Positions 33,472 through 43,290 of a DNA stretch of 64,000 bases are shown here, piece by piece. Every line of letters starts with the position of its first letter. Within the stretch, counting starts at the first letter, position 1. Under the pieces are notes generated by a model that had not been told where the DNA came from, ran no database searches, and worked only from the letters and a program-made list of their open reading frames with translations. This stretch comes from Anaerolineae bacterium (GTDB lineage: Bacteria; Chloroflexota; Anaerolineae; UBA4142; SHND01). The translations under genes and the position numbers were made by a program. The stretch spans positions 1 to 64,000 of the forward strand of contig JAJTXZ010000006.1 of assembly GCA_021463195.1 (NCBI GenBank), written 5' to 3'.

Positions 33472-36303
33472 TTATTTCACCTCCACCGATTGACTCAGCG
33501 TCACGCTATCGCCCACGCCATTTCCATTCGCATCTATCACCTGCAAACGCGCGAACGTCGGATCGCTCGCGTCGTACCAACCGATGAGAATTTTGTATTG
33601 CCCCGGCGGCACATCGGGCTTGATTTCGAGCGTGTAGGGATCAGTGAGAAATTCGCCCACAACCCATGTCTGTGTCGGACGCGCGCCGTTTAACGGTTGC
33701 GAATCTTTTTGCGCGACGGGGGGGGGGGCGGCGCCGAGCAACTGCGCAAACACCGTGTACGGTTTTTCCATTTTGCCCGTCGCCTTCCAATACAGCGTGA
33801 CCGTGAGCGATTCACCCGCTTTCGTTTCTTTCGCGGAGATGTCGTACCCCACGAGTGAAATGACGTTGTTGAAATTCGCGTCTTGTTTCACCTGCGGCGT
33901 GGGCGCGTTGAAATTGCGGTCCGTTTTTTCGACGACGAACGGCTGTTGCAAATCGGTCACGCGCGCGTTGCCCTGACTATCGCGCAAGACCAGTCGCAGA
34001 TTTCCGTTCCACGCATTTCCATCGGGCGGAACCTGAATCGTATACTGCCCGCGCACGATTTCGCCCGCGTTCCATTGCGAGGTCGGATACGCCGCGTTCG
34101 CCAACGGCTGCGGCGCGGAAAGTGAATCGCCGAATTGAATTTGGAAATTGTAATCGGCGCTTGGCTTTTCGTCTGCGCGCCAAAACAAAGTCAACGGAAT
34201 ACTGTCGCCCGTGCTCGATTTTTCCGCGCCGATTTGATAACCGAGCAACGTAAAGGGCGCGAGCGGCGTCGAGAGCGAATGTTGAATTTTTAGATCGGCG
34301 AGCTGCGGCTGTTTTTGCGCGGGCAAAATTTTTATCGGACCGACCTTGACGCTTTTGCCCAACGGCGCGCCATTCGGCGCCAGCACGTCGAGTCCCATTT
34401 CGTTCTGTTTCGTGAACAGCGTCACCGTCGCGTAATAATCCCCCGCCGGCGTGCCGGGCAATAACTCGGCGACGTAATCGCCCGCGACAATTTCGTTTGG
34501 CTGCCAGCGCATCGTCGGATAATTCAATCCTGCCGGACGCCGATCCACTTTGCCCCAAAACGTTCCGTTCTCATCCGCGATGCGAATGGCGACATTGTAA
34601 TCGTCGGAGGTTTGCTGTAACGCTTGCCAAAATAAACGCAGCGACGCGCCTTGATCGGCGGAAATCGGATTTGGCTGAGCCCATCCGAGTAACTTGAATG
34701 TATTTTGAAAATTCGCTTCTTTTGGATTTTTGATTTCAGGCGTTGTTGGCAGCGCCGTGAACCCATCTTCAAATCGCCAGTGCCGCAATTTCACTTGCCA
34801 AAACGCCGCGGCTTGAGTTTGTTCTTGTCCGCGCGCATCAAGCAGCATCGGCACGACACTGTTCGGGTCTGCCACTTCATCCTGCCACTGCACAAGCCAC
34901 GCGCCGCGTTTTCCTTCCAGCGCGCGATTGAGCTCCTGCGCCGCGTTGAAATTCAAAACATGGTCCGCGTTCAATGTCGCATCGTCGGGCAGACGCAGCT
35001 CGGGCAGCTGCGCGTCCTTGTAATAATAATCGAACGCGGGAAATAAATGTCCGCTCGTGAGAATGATCGCTTCGTCGGGCTGCGCGTGCTGCGAAACAAA
35101 ATTCGCCACGCCGCGAAAATCCGCTTTTGTGAATGCGGAATCGAAATACGCGTTGGAAATGGAATAGAGCGAAGTAAAAAGGAGAAAGCTAAAAGCGCCA
35201 AGTAAAACGGCGGCGGATGCGACGCGCGCGAGAACGTTTCGGGAACGTACGAGTTCGAGCAGACTCGCGAGCCCTGCGCCGAGCAACAGATACAAACCCG
35301 GCGATGCCAGCATCAAATAACGCGCGTTGAATTTTGGATTGCGCGAAAAGAGAAACAACAACAAGACGACGGGAACGACGAGATAAAGAATCGCAAAGAC
35401 GAGTCCATCGGACGACCGACGACGGACGGCGGGCGCGGAACGATTCGCAATCAAGCTAGCGACGAGCGCAATCACCGCGGCGATGAGCCAGCCCACCGCA
35501 ATCCACTGCGCGATATTTTCCAATACCGATTCGCCGACCGAAAAACTGATGCCGATGTGACGCAGCGCTTCGTCCAATTTCAAAGCGCCGCGAAAATAAC
35601 TCGCGTCTTCGCCGAGCCGATTCAGCATGAACGGCGCCCATGGCAGGAACGCGATCAGAATGACGCCAAAGGCGAGGAGCGCAGCGCGAAGCGAATGTGG
35701 CGCCGCGCGTTTGACGAATACGGCATACAGCGCAAAGAGGAATTGGAACGCGAGGAGCGCGAACGCGAAATAGTGTGTGTACACTGCCGCGATATTGGCG
35801 CCGACAAAAACGATCCACCATGCACGTCGGTTTGAAACCAACGGCTCTGCCGCCAACGCGCGCAAGAGCGCATAACTCGCCAGCAATCCCAAAAACGTAA
35901 TCAACGTGTACATGCGCGCTTCTTGCGAATACCACAAATAGAGCGCGGAAAACGTTGTGATGAGCGCGGCAAAGAGCGCGGCATTGGAATTGAACAATCG
36001 GCGCGCGGTGACAAACATCAACGGAACGGTCAGCACGCCGAACAAGAGCGAGAGAAAACGCGCGGCGAATTCCGAATCGCCCGCCAGCGTCATCCAAACA
36101 TTCAACAAATAATAATAGAGTGGTGGCTGAATATCGGCGGCGGTGCGCGCGGTGATGGTCGCCAAATCAAAGCGGCTCAAATAAACGCTAAACGCTTCGT
36201 CATACCAAAAGCTTTGTTTGGCGAGTTGAAAAACGCGGAGCGCAAAGGCGACGAGCGTGAGCGCAAGCGCGAGGAGCGTAGGACGCGAAATTGATTTTGA
36301 CAC
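33472..36303 (-). CDS. GT39-family membrane glycosyltransferase with C-terminal beta-sandwich repeats
   Basis: 943 aa. SFWYDEAFSVYLSRFDL and DIQPPLYYYLLNVWM are the first-loop catalytic motifs of PMT/ArnT-like glycosyltransferases that use polyprenyl-linked sugars. About 11 membrane segments follow, to residue 400. The C-terminal half has three related beta-sandwich repeats, LLGWAQPNP...LRLFWQA, LLGYQIGAE...LTLFWRA and LVGYDISAK...VTLYWKA, probably outside the membrane. Transfers sugar to protein or lipid at the membrane; acceptor unknown. The start is a GTG at 36303 without a clear ribosome site. A G11 run (33718-33728, Pro codons) lies in frame near the 3' end. Confidence 0.85.
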   Translation of the reverse strand: MSKSISRPTLLALALTLVAFALRVFQLAKQSFWYDEAFSVYLSRFDLATITARTAADIQPPLYYYLLNVWMTLAGDSEFAARFLSLLFGVLTVPLMFVTARRLFNSNAALFAALITTFSALYLWYSQEARMYTLITFLGLLASYALLRALAAEPLVSNRRAWWIVFVGANIAAVYTHYFAFALLAFQFLFALYAVFVKRAAPHSLRAALLAFGVILIAFLPWAPFMLNRLGEDASYFRGALKLDEALRHIGISFSVGESVLENIAQWIAVGWLIAAVIALVASLIANRSAPAVRRRSSDGLVFAILYLVVPVVLLLFLFSRNPKFNARYLMLASPGLYLLLGAGLASLLELVRSRNVLARVASAAVLLGAFSFLLFTSLYSISNAYFDSAFTKADFRGVANFVSQHAQPDEAIILTSGHLFPAFDYYYKDAQLPELRLPDDATLNADHVLNFNAAQELNRALEGKRGAWLVQWQDEVADPNSVVPMLLDARGQEQTQAAAFWQVKLRHWRFEDGFTALPTTPEIKNPKEANFQNTFKLLGWAQPNPISADQGASLRLFWQALQQTSDDYNVAIRIADENGTFWGKVDRRPAGLNYPTMRWQPNEIVAGDYVAELLPGTPAGDYYATVTLFTKQNEMGLDVLAPNGAPLGKSVKVGPIKILPAQKQPQLADLKIQHSLSTPLAPFTLLGYQIGAEKSSTGDSIPLTLFWRADEKPSADYNFQIQFGDSLSAPQPLANAAYPTSQWNAGEIVRGQYTIQVPPDGNAWNGNLRLVLRDSQGNARVTDLQQPFVVEKTDRNFNAPTPQVKQDANFNNVISLVGYDISAKETKAGESLTVTLYWKATGKMEKPYTVFAQLLGAAPPPVAQKDSQPLNGARPTQTWVVGEFLTDPYTLEIKPDVPPGQYKILIGWYDASDPTFARLQVIDANGNGVGDSVTLSQSVEVK

Positions 36304-36318
36304 GGGAAATTATCTTGG

Positions 36319-36410
36319 ACCAGTTTCCGACTTGATTTAGGGGACAGCCCCTTTGGGTTTTCGGAAACCCAAAGAGTCTTTTATCCTAAATCAAACAGGA
36401 ATTCGCTCTA
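36319..36410. repeat. 92-bp palindromic dispersed repeat, copy 2
   Basis: Second copy of the element at 20641-20732. Here the inner inverted repeat TTGATTTAGG/CCTAAATCAA is perfect, and the central stem CTTTGGGTTT/AAACCCAAAG is unchanged while its loop differs (TCGG against CCGA). It fills most of the spacer between the GT39 gene and the DUF2079 gene. Confidence 0.85.
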
Positions 36411-36460
36411 GCACAGGACGAGGAAAACATAAAGTTAAAAGCGCCAAACACAACGAGTTA

Positions 36461-38413
36461 CTATTTCTCCAACATTCCCAAATCCACCCACGTATCATCC
36501 TTTACCGTCAACGTTGCGGGTTCGACGCGCGTCACGCGCAAACGCGCCGCGCGGTTTCCCCAATCGTCGCCTTGCACCACGCCGACGCCGAGCCGCACAG
36601 GTTGATTCCATTCCAGCGGCAAGGTTTTGCCGACGACGATTTCATTTTCTTGCCATGCCGCGCTCGGATACCAAAACAACAGCGTCATCGGAAAATTCAA
36701 ATCCGCAATCGGTTCGCCATTTTCATCGGCGAGGAACGGAAACAAATAATAGTTTTGGTCCAATGCCTCAAGCCGCTGCCAATACGTTTTCAAATACGCG
36801 CGCCCGTATTGATCTCGCAATACGTCGTACCCCAAAAAGCGCACCTTGTCTTCAAAATCAATCTGCGCGGGATGCTGCGGCTGCGCGGCTGACGCGCGGA
36901 ACGGCGTATAAAACGCGTCGGGCAAATTTTGTTTCGGCGCGCCGCGTTTCAGCAACACATAACCATCCTGCGCGTCCACAACACCGAACGCGCCGTCGTC
37001 CACCAAATCGTTGTACGCGATACGAAACTCGCTCGGAATGCCGCGATCCGATTCGTTCACATCGAGCAAAACATAGTCCGCGTCATTCACCACCGGAAAG
37101 CGGTATAAAAATTCGCGGTGGCTCAGGTGCGGATGCAGCGAAGGCGTTGTCGCAACTTTGGCGTCACGCGGAATCTGCGCGGCGAATTTTGCAAACAACG
37201 CGTTGTGCGCGCTGATTTGCGGAAACGAGTACGCGCGCGCGATGGGCGTATAGCCCGCAAAAAAATGATACGTCAACGCGATTAAAAATACCGCGCCAAT
37301 CACCGTCGGAAACGCGCGTCCGATTCCGCGCGCCTTTAGTTCTCGAATCAACCACGCGCTGCCGCCAATGGACGCGAGGACAAAGTACGGCACGAGCGGC
37401 GCGGAATAATGAAACGTTCCCGAATATTGCGCGGGATAATTGCTAATGACGTTCGCGAGAATCAACGGCGAACCCAACACGAGCGAAACCGGATCCAAAA
37501 TGGAAACAAAACCCGACGACGCGAACAACTGAAACAAATAACCGAGCCGTTGCTCCGGAAACAATCCGCGCGCCACCTCGCGGCAATCTTCGCTCACCAC
37601 ATAGCGACAGGTGTACGGCGAACGTCCGAGCGTGTTGAACTGCGGAATGATCACAAACATCGTCAGCACGAACCAAACGAGCGACAACGCCGCGAACGCC
37701 AGCGGCACACGCGGCGCGGTTTTCAAGAAAGCAAAAAATCGTTTTGGTAACGTTCGCCAATTCGAAATTCGAAATTCGAAATTCGAAATCGCAAAATATC
37801 CCGCCAGCATAAAAACTAGCAGCGCAATTTCTTCTTTCACCATCAACATCAAAATCGCAAACAACGCAAAGCGTCCCCATTTTTTCTGCAAGCCAAAGTG
37901 ATACATGAACAGCGCCAACGCGGGCACGAATGTCACCGCGTGAAATTCCGCGAGATTCGCCGCTTGCAGCGCGGGAAACAGCAAATACATCGCGACGAAT
38001 AAAACGCCGGCGATTTCCACTTGCCATCGAATGGAATTCGATGTCTGAAAAATGGGCTCTAATTTTTGCCGCGCAATCCAAAACACCGCCAGCGCGCCGA
38101 GCGCGATCACAAAACTTTGCAAAATCAATAGCGCTTCTACATTGTCGTACAGCAAAAAGATGGGCGAGATGAGAACAAAAATCGGCTCGACGTGATCGGT
38201 GAGCCGAATGCTCTCTGCGCCGGTGCGCCGCGTAAATTCGAGCGAACGCCCTTGCAGCGAATTCCACACCGCTTGGTCAATTTGTCCCAAATCGGACGCG
38301 TTCGTCAAAAACGCGCGATGCCGCTGGATCGAGAGCGCGGAAAAATAAATGCCGTACGCGAGGATCAGCAGCCACACAACGGCGAGAGCGAAATAATGCG
38401 CGCGCGATTTCAT
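36461..38413 (-). CDS. DUF2079 multi-pass membrane protein
   Basis: 650 aa from the ATG at 38413, which overlaps the stop of the flippase-like gene (ATGA). HRAFLTNASDLGQIDQAVWN, FTRRTGAESIRLTDHVEPIF and AEFHAVTFVPALALFMYHFG are typical of DUF2079, a family related to membrane glycosyltransferases. About ten hydrophobic segments are seen. The C-terminal part (FLGYDVLRDQYGRAYLKTYW) resembles the beta-sandwich repeat of the GT39 protein next door, suggesting related acceptors or partners. A word repeat of TTCGAAA units (37761-37788) encodes a short loop in the membrane region. Substrate unknown. Confidence 0.8.
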   Translation of the reverse strand: MKSRAHYFALAVVWLLILAYGIYFSALSIQRHRAFLTNASDLGQIDQAVWNSLQGRSLEFTRRTGAESIRLTDHVEPIFVLISPIFLLYDNVEALLILQSFVIALGALAVFWIARQKLEPIFQTSNSIRWQVEIAGVLFVAMYLLFPALQAANLAEFHAVTFVPALALFMYHFGLQKKWGRFALFAILMLMVKEEIALLVFMLAGYFAISNFEFRISNWRTLPKRFFAFLKTAPRVPLAFAALSLVWFVLTMFVIIPQFNTLGRSPYTCRYVVSEDCREVARGLFPEQRLGYLFQLFASSGFVSILDPVSLVLGSPLILANVISNYPAQYSGTFHYSAPLVPYFVLASIGGSAWLIRELKARGIGRAFPTVIGAVFLIALTYHFFAGYTPIARAYSFPQISAHNALFAKFAAQIPRDAKVATTPSLHPHLSHREFLYRFPVVNDADYVLLDVNESDRGIPSEFRIAYNDLVDDGAFGVVDAQDGYVLLKRGAPKQNLPDAFYTPFRASAAQPQHPAQIDFEDKVRFLGYDVLRDQYGRAYLKTYWQRLEALDQNYYLFPFLADENGEPIADLNFPMTLLFWYPSAAWQENEIVVGKTLPLEWNQPVRLGVGVVQGDDWGNRAARLRVTRVEPATLTVKDDTWVDLGMLEK

Positions 38414-39396
38414 CTGTGTGGACCGCCCACCGCGGATTGCGCGCTGTTCTCTGGAGTCTGTGGTCTGTTGTCTGCCGTCGGTTTTGGTTTCCACCACACC
38501 GCAAAACCGACGCCAACCAATTCGCCGCCGATGCTCCACAAGCGCGTCAAAAACGCGAGCGAGACCGCGACGGGCGCGGGAAAAAAGGCGCCGAGAAAAA
38601 ACGCGAGCGACGCTTCGCGGAAACCCAAACCGCTCGGCGTGATAAATGAAGCATAACCGATGAAATACGCCGCCGCGTTCATCCCGATAAACGTGGGAAT
38701 CGCCGTCGGCGAGATTTCAGTGATCGAACGCACAAACAGCCAAAACGCGAACCCGTTGATGGTCCACATGCACAGGGAAAAAGTCGGCGCAATCAAGCCC
38801 TGCCAAAAGGTAATGCGAATCTGCGGCGTGATTATTTCACGATTGCGTCGCGCTTGGCGCAACAGCCACGCCGAAACATTCAACATGATTTGAAACACCG
38901 CGGGCAGCGCGAATAAAATAATCAACGCCGCAAACGCGCTTATGATGAGTGGAACATATTCTGGCGCGATGGGCAAAAGCGTCACGCCATACAGCGCCGC
39001 CACTGAAAGCGCAATCACCGCGTACACCGCTTGGCTCAACACAATATTGATTTTAGAAACGCCCGCGCTTTGGGTCAGCATCATCATCGCCGCGAGTTGA
39101 AACACATTGCCCGGAATAAATCGCGCGAGATTGGAAACAAACCACGCAAACACCGCAAAGCGCAGCGGAATTGGATTGCCTAATTCGCTCAAAATGCGCC
39201 GCCACGCTTCCACCGCAAAGATGCGGCCCGGCACGAGCAGCAACAGCGAAAGCGCAAACAACGGCAAGTTGAATTGAAAGGTGAAACCGCTTTGCGCGAT
39301 TTGAGCCCAGCTCGCCCACACCGTGCGTCCGAGAAAAAATAAAATCGCGACCGCGAGCAGCCAGCCGACCGCGCGCCGCCATGCAAGTTTTTTCAA
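38410..39396 (-). CDS. Lysylphosphatidylglycerol synthase TM-like / flippase-like membrane protein
   Basis: 328 aa with about eight membrane segments. ARFIPGNVFQLAAMMMLTQSAGVSK and FITPSGLGFREASLAFFLG are the two signature loops (P-G-N/K and P-x-G-x-G-x-R/x-E) of the UPF0104/AglD-like family. Such proteins are often found with glycan synthesis genes and may move lipid-linked sugars. The last 25 residues (KPKPTADNRPQTPENSAQ and following) come from a word repeat at about 38449-38481 and are probably disordered. Gene order suggests coexpression with the membrane glycosyltransferases on both sides. Confidence 0.85.
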   Translation of the reverse strand: MKKLAWRRAVGWLLAVAILFFLGRTVWASWAQIAQSGFTFQFNLPLFALSLLLLVPGRIFAVEAWRRILSELGNPIPLRFAVFAWFVSNLARFIPGNVFQLAAMMMLTQSAGVSKINIVLSQAVYAVIALSVAALYGVTLLPIAPEYVPLIISAFAALIILFALPAVFQIMLNVSAWLLRQARRNREIITPQIRITFWQGLIAPTFSLCMWTINGFAFWLFVRSITEISPTAIPTFIGMNAAAYFIGYASFITPSGLGFREASLAFFLGAFFPAPVAVSLAFLTRLWSIGGELVGVGFAVWWKPKPTADNRPQTPENSAQSAVGGPHR

Positions 39397-39416
39397 AATG
39401 CGAAACCTGTTCTAGC

Positions 39417-42020
39417 TCATTGCGCTTGAATTTCAAATGGCCCCAGCGCGAAACTGACGCGCGGTTTAGTTATATTTTTTCCGACCGTCACATTCGCCGG
39501 CGCGCGCGCGTTCAAATCTTCAATCGCTTGCCCTGGCGCAAGGCCTTTGAGGCCAATGAACGCGTGTCCCGCGCGAAATTGCGCGCGCGCATCGCCCGCG
39601 ACGCCGAGCGATTGCAGCGCCGCGAACGCGTCCGTCGTCAGCTCTTTTGACGCGTCATCTATCGCGACGCCGACAACGATTTCCCCGGACGGCAGCGCGC
39701 GAATAAATTCAACCAGACGCCGCGACGCAGCGCGGTCCGCAAACGTATCAAACGAACCGACCGCATCCACCTTGCCCGTTTGCGGATTCACCGCGACCAG
39801 ATGATACCCGCGTGTGGAGAGAATTTGATTTTGGCCCGCGACAAAAATTTCGCCAAACTTGCCCGCGTCAAAACCCGCGCCCATCGCCGCCAGATCCACT
39901 GGCGACACAATTCCCGTTCCGCCCAACGTGCGGTCATCGGGCGCCGCGTCATTTAACGCGACCGTCTCGCTCGCGAAAATCAATTCATCCAAACCGTCGC
40001 GCGTCGCGCTTGCCGGAATCCGCGCCGTGTATTCGCCCCACGCGTCCGTGATGGTCCATTCCGTCACCAGCGTCTCGTTCACGCGCAGTTGAATTTTTTG
40101 CGACGGACGCGCGCCGCGCAGGCGAAATGTCATTTCGTAATTTTTATTTTCTAGCGGCAGCATCAAACGCGTATTCGTCTCGGTCGCCCAACGCAAACCA
40201 AAACCGGCGTTATCCTCTTGCGCGCGTCCCCAGCCGTCGTCAAACAACATGCGCGCGTCGTCCGCCGCGGGATCAAAGCGCGCTCGTTCAAGCGGCGGAG
40301 GCGGAGCGACGCGATACAGCGTGCGCGTTTCATCGCGCGCGATTTCGGTCAGCGGCAGCGTTGCGCGCAGATAAGCCAGCGTCGCGTCCGACGTTTCCGC
40401 GCGGTTCAAGCTCACAAAGCGAATGTCGAAAAAGCGCGCTATCTCTGGCGCCAGTACGCGGTCACGCGCGATTTGTTCAGCGTCTACCGCGCGCCCTTCT
40501 TCCAACGCAATCAGCGAACCAATCAACGGCATTTCGGCGAAATAACGCAATTTGAACGCGGGAAAACGCGACGTGATCCCGCCCAAGCGTCGCTTGTGGT
40601 CGAACGTTTGATAAAACTGCGCCACATCATCCGTCTTGCCTTGCATGACAATGCTGCCGCGCCAGCCGAGCGGAATTTCCAAAATCGTAAAATCGCCGGG
40701 CAGCGCGCGCGCGATCTCGAACATTGACGGCACCCGAATTTCCGTCGTCGGAATCGGCGCGACCAGTTGTTCAAACACCAACAGCGCGGTTAATGCGGCG
40801 AAAACGAATTTGCCCCACGCCGCGCGCGCATTCAACAGCCACAGCGCGCCCAGCGCGACGAGCGGCGCGAGCGCCAACATCAACATTACATTGAACCGCG
40901 CGGGATAGCGATTCGCGTTTACGAACGGAATCAGCCGCAGCAGCGCGAACGGCATCGGCACATTCGTATCCGCGCCGCCGAGATACAGCGTCGTCCCGAA
41001 CATCAAGAGCGCGAACAAAAACGCGGCGCTGATCCAAAACCAAACGAACGCGATTTTGCGATTGGCGTACACGCCCAAAATCGCAAAGCTCAAAACCGCC
41101 CAACCGATAAAGGCGTAACTCGTATTCGCCGTCGTGATGCTTGCTGACCACGCGCCGAGCAGCGGATGCTGCGTCGAGGGCAAGAAAAATGAAATCGGTT
41201 CCGCTGAAAAAATAAAAATGCGTCCGACGCCTTCCGTCAGATAATAGCCATAGCGTTGAAAATCCGCCGCGAGCGAAAAGATGAGCGGACTGATGCCGAC
41301 GAGCGCAATGGCGCTTGCGACAAGCAAACTCGAAATTGTTTGCTTGAGCGCGCGGCGTTTTACAATCAACAGATACGCCAAATAAAAAATGGTCAGCAGC
41401 GCGAGAAACGGCAGATACGTCAATTCCGTCCACGCGGTGAAAATCAAAAACAGCGCAAGCATGAACGCGTTGCGCCAGCCCTTGTCCAGACGCAGCAAAT
41501 AGAGCGCATAGTACGGCAGCCATTGATTGCTGATGAGCATGAAATGTCCGGCGACGACATAATTCAAATGCCACGCGCCGAATCCGTACAAGGCGCCCGC
41601 AAGCATTGCCGCGCCATCAGCATAACGCGCCTGCGCCAAATTCAATCGCGCCAAAATTTCGCGCGTAAACAAAAACGCGCCGAACGCGCCAAGCGCCAGC
41701 GCGCCATAGACCAGCAAATTTTGCGCGACAATGACGCCGAATATTAACTGGAGGGGAATCGAGAGAATCCCGTTCAAAAAAACGGGCGTGTACGCGACGA
41801 GATTCAAGCCGAGCGGATAAAATAAATAATCGGTGGTGAATGGCGCGCGTCCCAAATCCAACAGCGCATACCGCGTCCACCACAGACTCCACGTCTGCGC
41901 GGGCCCATCGGTGTCGTGTCCGGGAATGTGCGTGCCTAATTGCAACGCGAGCGGATACGTCAAAACGACGGCGAGGAAAAGATAAAACGCAAACAGCGCG
42001 AAGATTTTGTGACGAGTCAT
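39417..42020 (-). CDS. Large membrane protein, YfhO/PTPS-related type, with C-terminal exposed domain
   Basis: 867 aa. About 12 hydrophobic segments lie in the first 470 residues, including a GHDTDGPAQTWSLWW first loop with acidic residues like other polyprenyl-sugar glycosyltransferases, and LYGFGAWHLNYVVAGHFMLI. The C-terminal 390 residues are soluble-like, with beta-rich stretches (KIQLRVNETLVTEWTI). I place it with YfhO or 6-pyruvoyl-tetrahydropterin-synthase-related membrane proteins by overall pattern only. It is the first gene of the run 42020-33472 of membrane sugar-transfer genes, 20 bp before the flippase-like gene. Confidence 0.7.
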   Translation of the reverse strand: MTRHKIFALFAFYLFLAVVLTYPLALQLGTHIPGHDTDGPAQTWSLWWTRYALLDLGRAPFTTDYLFYPLGLNLVAYTPVFLNGILSIPLQLIFGVIVAQNLLVYGALALGAFGAFLFTREILARLNLAQARYADGAAMLAGALYGFGAWHLNYVVAGHFMLISNQWLPYYALYLLRLDKGWRNAFMLALFLIFTAWTELTYLPFLALLTIFYLAYLLIVKRRALKQTISSLLVASAIALVGISPLIFSLAADFQRYGYYLTEGVGRIFIFSAEPISFFLPSTQHPLLGAWSASITTANTSYAFIGWAVLSFAILGVYANRKIAFVWFWISAAFLFALLMFGTTLYLGGADTNVPMPFALLRLIPFVNANRYPARFNVMLMLALAPLVALGALWLLNARAAWGKFVFAALTALLVFEQLVAPIPTTEIRVPSMFEIARALPGDFTILEIPLGWRGSIVMQGKTDDVAQFYQTFDHKRRLGGITSRFPAFKLRYFAEMPLIGSLIALEEGRAVDAEQIARDRVLAPEIARFFDIRFVSLNRAETSDATLAYLRATLPLTEIARDETRTLYRVAPPPPLERARFDPAADDARMLFDDGWGRAQEDNAGFGLRWATETNTRLMLPLENKNYEMTFRLRGARPSQKIQLRVNETLVTEWTITDAWGEYTARIPASATRDGLDELIFASETVALNDAAPDDRTLGGTGIVSPVDLAAMGAGFDAGKFGEIFVAGQNQILSTRGYHLVAVNPQTGKVDAVGSFDTFADRAASRRLVEFIRALPSGEIVVGVAIDDASKELTTDAFAALQSLGVAGDARAQFRAGHAFIGLKGLAPGQAIEDLNARAPANVTVGKNITKPRVSFALGPFEIQAQ

Positions 42021-42039
42021 GCTGAATCAAAGGCAAGGA

Positions 42040-42068
42040 ATCTTAGCACAAGCCCTATGTCGCGCCAA
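42040..42068 (-). promoter_or_regulatory. Possible promoter of the 42020-33472 membrane glycosyltransferase run
   Basis: Minus strand TTGGCG (42063-42068), 17 nt, TAAGAT (42040-42045), 20 nt before the ATG. The -10 equals that proposed at 22572. Weak -35. Confidence 0.35.
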
Positions 42069-42069
42069 A

Positions 42070-42112
42070 AATCAAAACGCGCGGCGTTACTGGCACGCCG
42101 CGCGTTTTGATT
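42070..42112 (-). terminator. Intrinsic terminator after the CxxCH lipoprotein gene
   Basis: Perfect 18-bp inverted repeat with arms 42070-42087 and 42095-42112, core ACGCGCGGCGT, loop of 7 nt. On the minus strand it follows the stop at 42128 and runs into TTTTT. Confidence 0.85.
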
Positions 42113-42127
42113 AAAAAAATGGCAAAG

Positions 42128-43093
42128 CTATTTTTGCAACAGACTCGGCAAGAATTCGTCGCAGAATTTAGGATCTTTGGAATCGCAGGTCTCGAAATCG
42201 AATTCTTCGCCATGACACGAAGTGCAGAAATCGCGAATGCGGCTTTTGACACGTTCAAAATTCACGCTCACCGGCACCGAATTATTATTATAGTTGGTGA
42301 CGCGCGCGTACCACGTTCCGCCGCCCGGCGCGCGTCCCGTCCAGAAAAGATCATGCCCTTCATTTTTGTTTTTCGAGCCGACGCCAATCGGTTTTTGGCC
42401 CCAAAAATCTGTGGTACCAGGGCTATAAATCGCGAGTTCAATGTTCTGGACGCCACCGGTATCCGCCCACACATAAAGACGCTGCAGCGACTCCATCTTG
42501 AACCAGAGACTTGCGCCGGGGTCAATAAAAGCCGTGCTGCCGTCGGGCGTCCGCGCGCTGCCGGGGTTATCACCCGCGGGCATGGGCGCGGCGGGCATTG
42601 ACGCGGGCGCGGCGGCGCGTTTTGCGGCTTGACGCGCGGCAGCTTGCTGTTGCGCCAATTTTTGCGCGAGACGTTCGTTCTGCCGACGCGTTTGTTCTTG
42701 GACCATCAATTCGATGCGACGCGTGTGCAGCGGCGTATTGCCCGTATCCAACAGTTTGGCGGATGATAACAAACTCGCCAATTCCGCATCGGATTTTTGC
42801 GGCAGCTGTTGAGACAAGGCAATCAATTCTGAAGTGGAGGTGGACGTCGCGCCGCTCAATTTTGACGCAATAAATGTAATCAGATTGCTTTGCAAACGCG
42901 CCAAATCCACATCCGGGCCGAGCATCGCATTGTTTCTGCCCGCGCCGCCACCCTCTTCTGACGCGATATCCAAAGTCCGAAAGACACAGCTGGCGCCTTC
43001 GTTCAAGACGCACCCGAACACCGACCCCGACATAAATAACATCAATCCTACTGCCAAGCTAATGGCAAGCGCGGCGATTCTTTTGGGATTCAC
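42128..43093 (-). CDS. Exported protein, possible lipoprotein, with PPC-like domain and C-terminal CxxCH
   Basis: 321 aa from a GTG at 43093 with AGGAGGAG upstream. The signal peptide ends LMFMSGSVFGC, so lipidation at Cys28 is likely. A helical, Gln/Ala-rich middle (QEQTRRQNERLAQKLAQQQA) follows, then a beta domain (ASLWFKMESLQRLYVWADTG to GGTWYARVTNYNNNSVPVSV) similar to pre-peptidase C-terminal domains. The end is DFCTSCHGEEFDFETC; CTSCH (290-294) matches a c-type haem attachment site, although a distal Met ligand is not obvious in this short tail. It could bind haem or metal, or the Cys could form disulfides. It is divergent from the beta-helix genes. Confidence 0.75.
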   Translation of the reverse strand: MNPKRIAALAISLAVGLMLFMSGSVFGCVLNEGASCVFRTLDIASEEGGGAGRNNAMLGPDVDLARLQSNLITFIASKLSGATSTSTSELIALSQQLPQKSDAELASLLSSAKLLDTGNTPLHTRRIELMVQEQTRRQNERLAQKLAQQQAAARQAAKRAAAPASMPAAPMPAGDNPGSARTPDGSTAFIDPGASLWFKMESLQRLYVWADTGGVQNIELAIYSPGTTDFWGQKPIGVGSKNKNEGHDLFWTGRAPGGGTWYARVTNYNNNSVPVSVNFERVKSRIRDFCTSCHGEEFDFETCDSKDPKFCDEFLPSLLQK

Positions 43094-43290
43094 GGCTCCT
43101 CCTTACGCTCGAACGCTTCGCCGTAAATAAATATATTCCGCGCGCGCGCAAGTTTACGGCGCGGAATTAAAAAAAACCGTCTCCTGCCCGCAAGTGACGG
43201 ACGACGAGACTAGAAAAAAAGTCCAACGGCTCAACCATCCGATAGCGTCCGAATGGCAAGCGTATAAAGGGCGAAGCGCAAGCTGGTCAA

